43,694 nucleotides of DNA. It comes from Rhizomucor pusillus. Lineage: Eukaryota; Mucoromycota; Mucoromycetes; Mucorales; Lichtheimiaceae. The stretch is from positions 1 to 43,694 of the forward strand of contig FWWN02000180.1 of NCBI GenBank assembly GCA_900175165.2, given 5' to 3'. Below the pieces are notes generated by a model, which ran no database searches, was not told the DNA's origin, and saw nothing but the letters and a program-made list of their open reading frames with translations. The position numbers and the translations under genes are program-made. Below are positions 1 to 13,034 of this stretch, in pieces. The first letter of the stretch is position 1; the number at the start of each line of letters is the position of its first letter.

Positions 1-76
1 TGCATGGTACATAGTCCCTAACCTGCCTACACGGTGACGCGCGCGCATTATATTCATCCACAGCCGCCGCGCGAAA

Positions 77-97
77 CTGCTGCTGCTGCTGCTGCTG
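77..97. repeat. (CTG)7 trinucleotide run
   Basis: Seven uninterrupted CTG units are followed by CAG, in a region without a supported gene. A similar CTG run lies near 26866. It is a simple microsatellite and I see no coding context that would make it a polyglutamine or polyleucine tract. Confidence 0.8.
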
Positions 98-199
98 CAG
101 CAACAAAAAAATGTAATTCAATGTAGTTTGCTTTTGCATGAGCTTGACTGCTGCATTTTTTTCCGCACAACGGATACATCCTGCGGGAGATTGCCTTTT

Positions 200-1090
200 T
201 GTTTTTTAATTATATATTGTTGTTATTGCGTATATACAATGTACAGCCGTGGAAGTTGAATTTGGTCAGGGTCAGCGAACATGGGTCGGTGAATACCACG
301 TTGGGAGCGGTTCATGTCGATTTCCTGTACCATCGAGTTGCGTCGGTTGGCCTTCCCATGCGACCTCTCATCGAAATTCCGCGGCTTTCTAGCTTTCAAT
401 GCTTCCTTTGATATGTCTAGCAGACTTTTCCATAGCTTCCTGTTAATCTAAAGTAAAAATCACTCCATAGAGACTGCTTATTGTTTCTAATATCTTTGCC
501 AAAAGCGTATCCATCCATTGTCCATGACAGCGAAGGAGGTCGGCATGTAGAGCTTCCTCTGGGGTACAGCAACATAGAGACAGGGCTATGGAAGGTGAAC
601 CGACCATATCTATCCACAGGAGCCTAGTTACCGGATTTTCAATTAGTTGACTGCTGTAGAAACCTATATTCACAACTTACCTTACAGCTGCAACGTCCAC
701 GCAGATATCTCGTACTTAGTTGTCTCTCCAAATAAGATAGACAGCAGCATATCTAGCGTGTCCTTCCCTACGCGCACGAGCTTTCCTTCGTCATAAAAAA
801 AGCTTCGAGTTACTGGGGCTCATTTTTGCCAGGCCTCCGGCCCCAACGCCATATTCGTGCTCATTGTGATCGAAAACAAATCTCAAGTCGACCTTGAAGC
901 CCACAGCGTGGTAACTGCCAGTGTATTGTTGATGTTTTGCGCGGCTGATTGTCGTATCCGGTTGTGACAATCAGTAGTCGTACCCAGGTACATAATCCTT
1001 CGCTATAACATTCCAGTCATTAGGAACTGGTACAGAGTACTTCCAATCTATGGTTGAGTGAGCGCTTGACGGGATCAGCAGCCAGGCTAT
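200..1090 (-). pseudogene. Decayed ORF of an unrecognised gene family
   Basis: On the minus strand a run of protein-like frames can be followed from about 1090 to 230. A first block (WKYSVPVPNDWNVIAKDY) runs to an in-frame TGA near 970. It continues in the same frame (YHAVGFKVDLRFVFDHNEHE) to a T-run near 797-803. There the frame shifts into a stretch containing FFYDEGKLVRVGKDTLDMLL. Further blocks follow near 670-440 and 420-230, the last ending at QIQLPRLYIVYTQ and a stop. The stop codon plus the homopolymer frameshift mark it as broken. I do not recognise a named domain. From memory the GKLVRxGKDTLD style resembles uncharacterised proteins repeated in Mucoromycota genomes, which I cannot verify here. 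It could instead be a real gene with introns I failed to place. Confidence 0.35.
242..264. repeat. 23-nt repeat, copy 1
   Basis: The 23-mer beginning TACAGCCGTGGAAGTTGAAT recurs at 1123-1145 with one mismatch. On the minus strand it encodes QIQ(L/F)PRL in both places, near the C-terminal end of the decayed frames. The two copies may be the 3' ends of two tandem members of one relic family. Confidence 0.7.
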
Positions 1091-1122
1091 CGGAAATTCA
1101 AACATGAGCGGCATATGCTCAT

Positions 1123-1145
1123 TACAGCCGTGGAAATTGAATTTG
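1123..1145. repeat. 23-nt repeat, copy 2
   Basis: This is the second copy of the 23-mer at 242-264, with G to A at one position. On the minus strand it reads QIQFPRL followed directly by TAA, so it may be the tail of a second degraded copy lying just upstream of the relic at 200-1090. Confidence 0.7.
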
Positions 1146-1983
1146 TGCAATGAGTCGGGGGAATGCGCTGCAGAGGGCTGGCATGGAAAAGAAGCCCCCG
1201 GTGTGAGCGCAGAACGTAGGATACAACAGAAACTCTATCTGAGTGGGCCAAGTCTTTTGTCATATTCAGTAACAAGAACACATTAGTAGTAATAGTAAGA
1301 TGCACCATGGTCTGTATGTTTCCTGTCCCGGATTTCTAGCACACCCTGCGTAGGCGATAGCAACTTTATACGCCACAGGGACAACCATGATATAAAATTG
1401 TTGCGCATCTAATACATTTAACCAAACATGGCCGGCTTTCCCGCAAAGCGTTGGTGTACAAACTTCCTTGCAGCCCTTTTGCTTTCAAGACGATAACAAT
1501 GCTTTGTGTGACACGGGGGTCGGCGGCATACCTAGATTTATATGATCCATTCTTGTAGTAGTCCTCGAGCGAACATTAATCACATTCCTGACGCTCTGGT
1601 GCTTCCACATGCAAGGTATTATTGTTTTAAATGACACTGACCTTTTGAGCCAGAAAGTAAAAAGTAGACAGATTGATTCAAAGCTGCAAGGTGCATGATT
1701 AAAGTTCACCACTTTTTTTCTTTCCGTCACTCTTTCACTCTTTTCTCTCTCCTATATCTGCATCTCTCCCAATGAGTAGAAACGATAGAACGAGTCACCT
1801 GCAGCACATTGTCCCGGCCAGTTCTATATTTGAGCAAAAAAGAGTTTCTGCTACATGCAGGCCGATCTTGACGCATGTTTTTGCTCTCTACAATAACGGC
1901 TTGCTCTATAGTCATATGTGATATCTTGAGTTTATTGCTGGATTTAGAAGAAGAAAAACAAAAAATGGAAATGCTTAATTAGA
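1146..1983. other. Intergenic stretch without a supported gene
   Basis: Only short open frames are present and none shows a recognisable domain or splice pattern. A pyrimidine-rich tract lies at about 1708-1752. The last part is expected to hold the 3' untranslated region and poly(A) site of the minus-strand helicase gene that ends at 1984. Confidence 0.5.
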
Positions 1984-5860
<3,877 letters not shown>

Positions 5861-6657
5861 TTCACAGTCAAGAAAGAAAGGAAAAGAAGAACTGTAGCCT
5901 TTTGCGGGTGAAGTAACTTCAGTTGCCGCTGGCGGACATCTATGAACTCGTTCACGCAATTTGGCTGGTCGTTCATGTTCAGATCAACCTCCTGCACCGA
6001 TCTTCTCCACTCAGGTCCCACGCAGTGGAGGGTTGGTTGAAGGATTCGATAAAAAGCATCTCGGTTGATACCCTAATCCCCCAGACCGGCCTTTCCTTTC
6101 TTTTCCTTCCTTCTCTTCTTTCAATCCAATGTTTGCTTCTTATTCTTGTTCGGATCTTCAGAGACGATCGATCTCTCAACTGCTTGTAATGTGTAAAGAA
6201 GCACGAATAACCTGGACTTCAGAGCAACAAGGGATCAAGTTGAACAAAGAGCGAACTGATCTGGCGACTTGTCGAAGCTCGAGAAAGATTTGCCGCTGCT
6301 GAAATGCATAATGCCATTCGCGCCACTCAACCCACTATTTCAGCACTTGCTCAAAGCATAGTAGCTTTAGATTGGATTACTAGAAAGAACGATTGTCGAG
6401 ATAATTTTTCTTCTCCTTTAACCCTAATGTAGTTTGGCATTAAGAGATTTTATGAACTAACTATCGATATCTCAGGAAAATCGATTCGGGACAGACTTAT
6501 ACATGTATTAAGCGCAGCTTCCTTGATGAGAGGCGATAGCTTGAGAAAAATCCGTTTGTCAGATCTGCAGTGCTATGAACAATTCAATGATATTTTTGGT
6601 TTTACACCTGCTACCATCCTGCTCATTACATCAGTACTAGAGGTTAAGAAGGTCATA
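5861..6657. other. Prp5 5' flank and intergenic region
   Basis: The first 300 bp is the presumed promoter and 5' untranslated region of the helicase gene, with several in-frame and out-of-frame upstream ATGs. Beyond it I see no convincing coding region on either strand; open frames are short and lack splice-linked continuation. Confidence 0.5.
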
Positions 6658-6714
6658 TACTGGATTTTGCAAAATAATTTTCAAACAGCGCAAATTCTCT
6701 TGCAAAATCCAGTA
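6658..6714. repeat. 15-bp perfect inverted repeat (hairpin)
   Basis: TACTGGATTTTGCAA at 6658-6672 is the exact reverse complement of TTGCAAAATCCAGTA at 6700-6714, around a 27-nt loop. It sits in a gene-poor stretch next to transposon debris. It may be a tiny MITE or the end of a lost element; there is no poly-U tract or coding partner to make it a terminator. Confidence 0.7.
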
Positions 6715-7129
6715 ATTGCAAGCTAGTCCGGAGGACACTAAACATGAAAAAGGCTGTTGTTTGCGACCCGATGGACTCAGCGCAATTTTCTGGAGACTTC
6801 TGATAGAAAATAATGAATGAGCTGAAAGACGTTGCTGGTAATACTCAAGGTAAGTAAATATTTCAGCATAGGTAAACTAACTGTACGTATCAGATTATGC
6901 TGAAAAACAGCCTTTTTTATAGACCTGATTTCGTATCTGGCAATAACAGGGAAAGTTTGTCTTACTGTCCTTGGTTTTGCTGGACTTGCTACGAACTGCA
7001 AAGTCCTGAAGCAGTTCGTCGGGTAAGAGAATAGTAATAACAGTACGTAATGTGAATGAATACTAATAACGGTTAATGGTTATGAATAGTGATACTCCCA
7101 ATCTGGAGAATATCATGGTTGATCATCTG

Positions 7130-7440
7130 CTACACCAGCATGAAGTCAAGGTTTTCAACAGGAAACAACTTTTGGACGATGATGAACTGCTGAGAATGTT
7201 TAATTGCAGAAACATTGGATATTTCTTCGGTGATCGTAGTGGTGCCAGTTCGCTATCGCCTTGACCTTTCGGAATCGGTGTCCAGTCCTTATCCATCGAC
7301 GATGTGTCCCAAAATTCCAGTTGGTCTACTCCAAATTGGCATTTCTCTATCTTGCGCGTATAGCTTGTGTTCCTTGAGTCGTTCCAACACTCCTCGTACG
7401 TGCTGAAACGATGCCGATGAGGACAATGGAAATAATCCCT
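7130..7440 (-). pseudogene. Ty3/gypsy-type reverse transcriptase relic
   Basis: Minus-strand translation gives, in shifting frames, HVRGVLERLKEHKLYA, then KIEKCQFGVDQLEF, then LGHIVDG, then KVKAIANWH. In that order these match the segment after the catalytic box in Ty3/gypsy reverse transcriptases (EHVRxVLERLREHKLYA...KCEFGxxxxEFLGHIV...KVxAIxxW). At least three frameshifts and stops break it. The catalytic YLDD box, integrase, RNase H and LTRs are not seen, so this is only a small fragment. Open frames on the plus strand across it (7076-7264, 7215-7406) are best read as antisense shadows. Confidence 0.75.
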
Positions 7441-8419
7441 AAAGAGCATGCCATCGATGCTGTGTCAAAAGCGTTGGAGAAAAAGCTGCGGGATATAGTC
7501 ACATCGGCTACCAAGGCCGAAGCAAACAAAACGAAAGAGTCCAGCGAAGGAGATCCCAACAAACTTCTGGAAAAGAAAAGAGATCAGCTACTAAAGCAAA
7601 GAAGAGCACCGCGCGGTATTTGACGATGCTGATCGCATCAATGAGCTCTCGCCGAAGACGGTGTATCGATTTTTGAACCATAAAAATCACAATCTTCTGG
7701 AAGTTTGGCACACGTACATAAGAGACATAATGCCTATTTACGTTGATCAAGAATTTAATCCTTCCTCGCGGCTCCATGTTCCGAACATGTGAATCATCGT
7801 TATGGTCATTGTTTCGGCAAGTCCTGCCAAAAAGCGACCAGGATTTTGTATCGGAACGTTTCGAAATAGCAGCAAGATTTCTCACAGACATGAAGTCGAC
7901 ATGCTTGCCATCACAAGAGCTACAATCGAGATCAAGAAGGAGAACGTCCTGTGACAATCATCAAACATCTACGTAAAGCCGAAAATCAGTGATTTCCTCC
8001 CAAAGCACGTGATTCGGTATGAAATGGAGGACGAGATAACGTCGCAACGTTGCCAGTCGATGTTAGTTCAATCCAAAAGACCACGATTTATACAATCTTT
8101 TCGGAGCATTCCATATGCAATATTTACTTCAAAGGCATACACAAGCTCGGTCGTCATCAGGAACGCATCCTCTATGGGATCAATTAAATCTAGGTGATAT
8201 CCCATTCAGTATTGGCGACACATTCTGCTTCAGCGCAACATGTTACGATAATGTGCAACAGTTTGCAATAATGATCAATAACATGTACAGAACAAATATA
8301 CTCGGCTATTCTTTGCGACGACTTTTACTCATTTATTTCTGAACGAACCTGGCACCTATCCGAAAGAACCAGTACATGGTATTCACCCTGCAAAAAGCGG
8401 AGGAAAAGAGGATAGCGAT
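7441..8419 (+). other. Unrecognised, probably degenerate open frames
   Basis: Plus-strand frames here include a Lys-rich piece (7411-7623, KALEKKLRDIVTSATKAEA) and a later piece (about 8115-8290, LWDQLNLGDIPFSIGDTFCF). They are separated by stops and frame changes, and I could not connect them with confident introns. They could be a decayed element's gag-like ORF or a poorly resolved gene ending at 8602. I do not recognise a family. Confidence 0.25.
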
Positions 8420-8602
8420 ATGAATGCCGAGGAAGAAGAGGATAGTAACGATATGGATATTGACGAAGAAAGAGACACCGACATCGACGAAGAAGAAGAA
8501 AAGCAGAAATTTGGATTTCGCGTGGGCTCCAAGCAGATGAAACTGTTGAGCAGTTCTTTGAAACAGGGAGCGAAGAGCAGGAAACAGAAAAGAAAACTTT
8601 AA
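8420..8602 (+). CDS. Acidic/basic C-terminal open frame, unrecognised
   Basis: A 60-codon frame reads an Asp/Glu-rich stretch (EEEEDSNDMDIDEERDTDID) followed by a basic tail (KQGAKSRKQKRKL). The charge pattern resembles nucleolar proteins, but no domain is recognisable. The frame may be the last exon of a longer gene whose upstream exons (7441-8419) look broken. Its stop TAA (8600-8602) overlaps the stop of the convergent hydrolase gene (8599-8601). Confidence 0.3.
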   Translation: MNAEEEEDSNDMDIDEERDTDIDEEEEKQKFGFRVGSKQMKLLSSSLKQGAKSRKQKRKL

Positions 8603-9760
8603 AGTTTACTTTGCTTTCCACCTGCGTGCAAGTCCATGTCTACGAGTTTTTCTAAGGTTGCAATTGCTTCTTCAGAGCGCCCCATCTTCACCTCTGTGAG
8701 ATAAGTGTTAAGCAATTATCGCTGTTATAAACGAAAAAGCCGGCAGTATAACTTACGGATTGTTTCCATGCCAAGTTTTTTTGCAGCACGCAAATTCATG
8801 CCAATGTCATCCAAAAATATGGCTTCTTCTGGTTTGACACCAATGAGTTTGCAAGCATGTAGGTAGAAGTTTGGATCGGGTTTTCTGTCAAAAGGATCAA
8901 TATTTGGTACAAACCACTATAGATACCTGGTGACGTTACCTCAAACCAACCACTTTGGATTCTACAAAGTAATGGAAATACTCCTTCAGCTGCGCACCTC
9001 CACCTTTCAGTTCATCCTCCTCTGCCATCTCAGAGTTGTTTGTCAACGCTGCCACCGCAAACTTTCCGCTTTCTAATAAAATATATTACTGAGTACATCG
9101 TTTTTCCTTTGACAATGATCAGGGGCTTTGTACCTCGCAAACGTTGAATGGCATGGAACACTACAGGATCTATCTTGTGTGTCTCGGCCATCATGGTTCC
9201 CCACAAAACTCTGCCGTCTACTTTAACATCGGGTATATGCTGCGGGACAGCTGCGACGTAATTTTTAACAACTCTCGACTCACAACATGCTGTTATTGTT
9301 ATATGTAATCCCTACGTTTACCGGATTTTTTGAGATATTCCTGATAGTGGATCTTGTGAGCTGGATCGGACAGCTCCTCGCCGAACTGTTTGTAGAAATC
9401 CTTGAGTCTGATTTCTCCACGCTCAAGTTTCTATCAATTCCCACAGACGTCAACATTTTTGCTCGTAGACTATCCAGAGTTGCATGTATCTACCTGGAAC
9501 GCTCCATTCTCGCCTTGCTTGACACTGTTTGAAATAGTTTAGTACTTGTTTGGTTTTATGTTGGCTTGTCCCTGATGAACTTGCATGGCGACATTGATAT
9601 AATTCCGTGGAAGCCCGTGTTCCTTTTCGTATCGATGGATACCGGCCATGGGGGAACCCACGCAGACACCACCTCAAAATGGTCTCAGTAATCATGCTGG
9701 TATAGTTACAGAGGTGAGTATATTATTACCAATGTCAAAAATTACGGCCTTGAATTTCAT
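8599..9760 (-). CDS. HAD-superfamily hydrolase, ACAD10/epoxide-hydrolase-N-terminal-like
   Basis: A phosphatase-type haloacid dehalogenase fold. Motif I is KFKAVIFDIGGVCVGSP, with the Asp nucleophile but Gly instead of the usual second Asp; from memory this FDxGG form also occurs in the ACAD10-like group. Motif II Thr lies in AALTNNSEMAEEDEL, motif III Lys in RKPDPNFYLHACKLIG, and motif IV is FLDDIGMNLRAAKKLGMETI. The protein is near the single-domain family length and ends LHAGGKQSKL. I place seven introns. One, at 9525-9584, starts GCAAGT and ends CAG, a GC-AG intron: only this splice keeps the frame from YINVAI into VKQGENGAFQ. The start ATG at 9760 sits directly before motif I. Substrate unknown. 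It is divergent from the CDK8 gene. Confidence 0.85.
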
Positions 9761-10273
9761 GTGTGGGGAAAAGAGAAAGGAGGAGCGCAGCTAAAAAATC
9801 ATTAGTAACGCTTAATTGGTAGGCGGACAAGCTGTGAAATGCTGGAATTCAATTCTTCAGTGCGATCACCGAAAAGATCAACCATGCTATCGAGTCAGGG
9901 TAACTTACATTTTCAAGAGAGCTAGTATTTACGGTACCTGATTTTCCATTCAAATCGAAGCAGCAAATATGATATTATGAAGCGGATACCGGAGTAGGCC
10001 CGTTTTGCTGTTTCTCTTGCTGTATAGCAACGAATGCAAAACTACTCAGGGGCGCTCTGCAAACAAATGACATATTAGAAGCGAATACAAATACATACAG
10101 TATTCACCTGTGTTGCCACGAAACACGTAGCATAGATAGTTTATATCAGTGTAGCAACTCTGCAACTAGTATGCAAGGATACGCATGGATCTCGATTGCC
10201 TAGAGTTCTCGCATGATTCAAGCTAGTTTGTATCCATACCAGTAGCGTTATAACTCTATTTCCACTACTGCAA
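9761..10273. promoter_or_regulatory. Divergent promoter region between HAD hydrolase and CDK8 genes
   Basis: About 510 bp separates two divergently transcribed genes, so it should hold both promoters. I see no recognisable operator, and the open frames are short. This is inference from gene orientation only. Confidence 0.4.
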
Positions 10274-12003
10274 ATGAGAGTTGGGATAATGGGCCCAGTG
10301 GAAAGCTTGTCAGGGCAGAATCATGCTAAATTTCAGCACGGGGAATCACCAGGAGTCCGGTCTGATTCCGGCAGCAAGTCTGGAAACGGTTTCCCCGATA
10401 TATGCAGCATGTCGATGACAGAGTACAAATTGCGAAGGGACGCAATGAGGATGCGTGTCCTTGACAAATATGAGATCATTGGCTTCATTAGCTCTGGAAC
10501 TTACGGTCGTGTATATAAAGCCAGGTCAAGGAACAAGTAAGCAGAACGGAAGCTATTGTTGTCAAGGTTTTACAATCTTGTTCATCGATCGTTGATCAAC
10601 AGGGACGATCCCCGGGAGTTTGCCATCAAAAAGTTCAAACCGGATAGAGAAGGTGAAGGACATCATTATGTTGGTATATCACAATCTGCCTGTCGAGAGA
10701 TAGCCGTAAGTTCTCTGGTGATTACAAATATCTTTCTGGTTACTGAATCAATTGGGGCGACGTAGCTATGTCGAGAGCTGAAACATGAGAATATCGTTAG
10801 CCTTGAAGAAGTTCTTTTGGAAGATAAGGCCATTTACATGGTATTCGAATACGCTGAACACGACTTTTTGGTACGTGACGATGAGCGACGATACTGTGCG
10901 CAAAAATGTCAAGTAACAATTCTGTAGCAAATCATCCACCATCATCTAACTCAAGAGAGAAAACCGATACCCGAAGTCGTCATCAAATCATTATTATGGC
11001 AACTGATCAACGGAGTCGCTTACCTGCATGCAAACTGGGTGTTACATCGAGATCTAAAGCCTGCAAATGGTACGTTGTAAATAGGATGTATGTCAACGTG
11101 TGAGGCAACCGAGAGACTCAACATCCCCATTCCGTGCAGTCTTGTTGACCAGCGAAGGAGTTGTCAAGACTGGTGATCTGGGCTTGGCCCGTTTATTCAA
11201 TCGGCCACTGCTACCGTTATTCAATGGAGACAAAGTGGTCGTGACTATATGGTACAGAGCACCTGAATTGTTGTTCGGGTCTCGACATTACACCAAGGCA
11301 GTCGATATGTGGGCAATCGGATGTATATTTGGTGAGCTCCTTACTCTGAAGCCGATTTTCAAAGGTGAAGAAGCAAAGATGGATAATAAGAAGAATGTAC
11401 CCTTCCAACGGAGCCAGTTAACGAAAATATTTGAGGTGCTGGGTACACCCACTAGTAAGAATTCTGTTGCTGTCACTACGTCTTTAGCATCCATTGACCA
11501 TACATTCAGAGGAACGATGGCCAACGCTTGATCAACTACCAGAAGCTGAAAAGCTTAGCAGCTTCCAAATGTACGTCATCAGGCAGACTTGCCATTACTT
11601 CGCAGACCTCACCAAATTGCACTTTAGGTATCAAAACAACCTCAAGCAGTTATACAATTCAATCCATGGGCAATCCAAAAGTGAAGCTGGATACAACCTG
11701 CTGGCTTCTTTGCTAGAATACGACCCAGCAAAGCGGATAAGTGCAGATAAAGCGCTGAACCATCCCTACTTTCAAGAAGATCCAAAACCAATGATGAAGT
11801 GAGTCTGAAGATTTCTGCATCCAAAATCATTTCTTGCAACTCACAATGCTTCATTCAGTGTACTCGCGCAGCAAAATATTGAATACCCCTTGCGACGAAC
11901 CACACAGGAAGATGATATAAGGTCGAGTAAATCGGCCATGGCATCCGGTATAAATCGAGATGATCATTCCGGCAGAGCGGCAAAAAGAGCTAGAAATGCG
12001 TGA
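10274..12003 (+). CDS. SSN3: Mediator cyclin-dependent kinase CDK8/Srb10
   Basis: Serine/threonine kinase of the Mediator CDK8 module, which with cyclin C controls RNA polymerase II transcription. Eight exons: 10274-10536, 10603-10705, 10766-10870, 10928-11069, 11140-11454, 11510-11570, 11628-11798 and 11859-12003. The Gly loop is [11 protein letters not shown], the ATP-binding Lys lies in EFAIKKFKP, and the family-specific helix is [20 protein letters not shown] (SMSACRE in animal CDK8). YAEHDFL and [19 protein letters not shown] follow. The activation segment has [11 protein letters not shown] and [14 protein letters not shown], then the CDK8-type [16 protein letters not shown]. The C-terminus ends basic (RAAKRARNA), a possible nuclear signal. 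The N-terminal 55 residues before the kinase are uncertain; a later Met ([10 protein letters not shown]) is an alternative start. The 3' half is duplicated immediately downstream. Confidence 0.95.
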
Positions 12004-12240
12004 TCAAGTCATTGTTAGCCGGCATAGCGAGTTGTTACTTTGAAAACATAATAAATTTAGTGGGCGTGCCTGATGTAGCTTCCTTTATCAACACATTTAA
12101 TGGTGTAGCATTTGGAAACATACATAAATGATGTACCATTTGAAATGTTTTCCAACGTTCTGTTCATGTACGTAAATGTATCACAGCATATTGAACATCA
12201 TGTAAAAGGAACGTACACTACAATTGCAAAATAGTCAATT

Positions 12241-12710
12241 GATGAAGATACGTATTTGAGGTGATAGGTATACCCAAACAGGCCAGGATCCTGTTTTTGT
12301 TACTATGTCTTTAGTGTCCTTTGACCACATCTTCAGAGGAACGATGATTGGCACTTGATCAACTGCCAAAGGCTGAGAAGTAGTAGTTTTCAAATGTATT
12401 TTATTGAAGCAGACTTGCCAGTATGATTTCGCAGACCTTACCATCTCGCTGAACTGTACTGTAGGTATCAAGTAGTCCCAAACAACCATACAATCCAATC
12501 CACGGGCAGTCCAAACGTGAAGCTGGGTACATGTAGCTTGCTAGATCACGATCCAGCAAAGCAGTAATAAGCGCAGACCGCCCTAATTTATCCATATAAC
12601 AGACAGCGATGCTTCACAGAGTCTGCTCGCGCAGCGAAACAGTGAATACCGGTTGCGACAAACCGCATACAAAAACTATTTAAGGTCGAGTAAAAATGGA
12701 GATGATCAAG
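12241..12710 (+). pseudogene. Partial tandem duplicate of the CDK8 3' half
   Basis: This stretch aligns with 11430-11960 of the kinase gene: TTTGAGGTG, then GTCTTTAG...GACCA...TTCAGAGGAACGATG, then TTGATCAACTGCCA, then the TTTCGCAGACCT...TAG intron end, AGCTGG, GATCCAGCAAAGC, and finally the last exon (TTGCGACAAACCGCATAC; AAGGTCGAGTAAA). Both intron sequences of that part of CDK8 are present, so it arose by DNA duplication, not retroposition. The segment covering the exon 7/8 junction is shortened, splice and reading-frame integrity are lost, and many substitutions have accumulated. It has no kinase ATP-binding half and cannot make a kinase. Confidence 0.88.
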
Positions 12711-13034
12711 AAATCGCATAACAGGTTTTCATCACGCAAGTTTCAGACAGCAATCAATCGTCCACGTATCCACGCCAGCTCCTAACGCAATCGAGTGCTG
12801 CCAAGGCTACCGCTCATCTTGGCTTGGATTTGAAAGGGTCAAGCTCAAAGAGAAACCCATAAGCTGGAAAGAAAAAGAAACAATGCATGATCTTTGCTGA
12901 GGTCAATGCAAACGATTGGTACCATTGTTCCATGCCATCCCGTTTCAGTGAAACAATAAAAATCATTTTTTTGCCAATCGTTTCTCTCTCTCTTTTTCTC
13001 TCTCTTTCGTCTACTTCACTTGCTTTGCAGCCTC
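12711..13034. promoter_or_regulatory. RFX gene upstream region with likely 5'UTR intron end
   Basis: A CT-rich tract (about 12983-13020) ends in TTTGCAG only four bases before the RFX start ATG at 13035. That is the shape of a polypyrimidine tract and 3' splice site, suggesting an intron in the 5' untranslated region. The donor was not identified. Confidence 0.45.

Noticed and set aside
7076..7264. Plus-strand ORF with an apparently spliced upstream exon (from 6813)
   Set aside because: It is antisense to the Ty3/gypsy relic, whose conserved blocks explain the open frame better.
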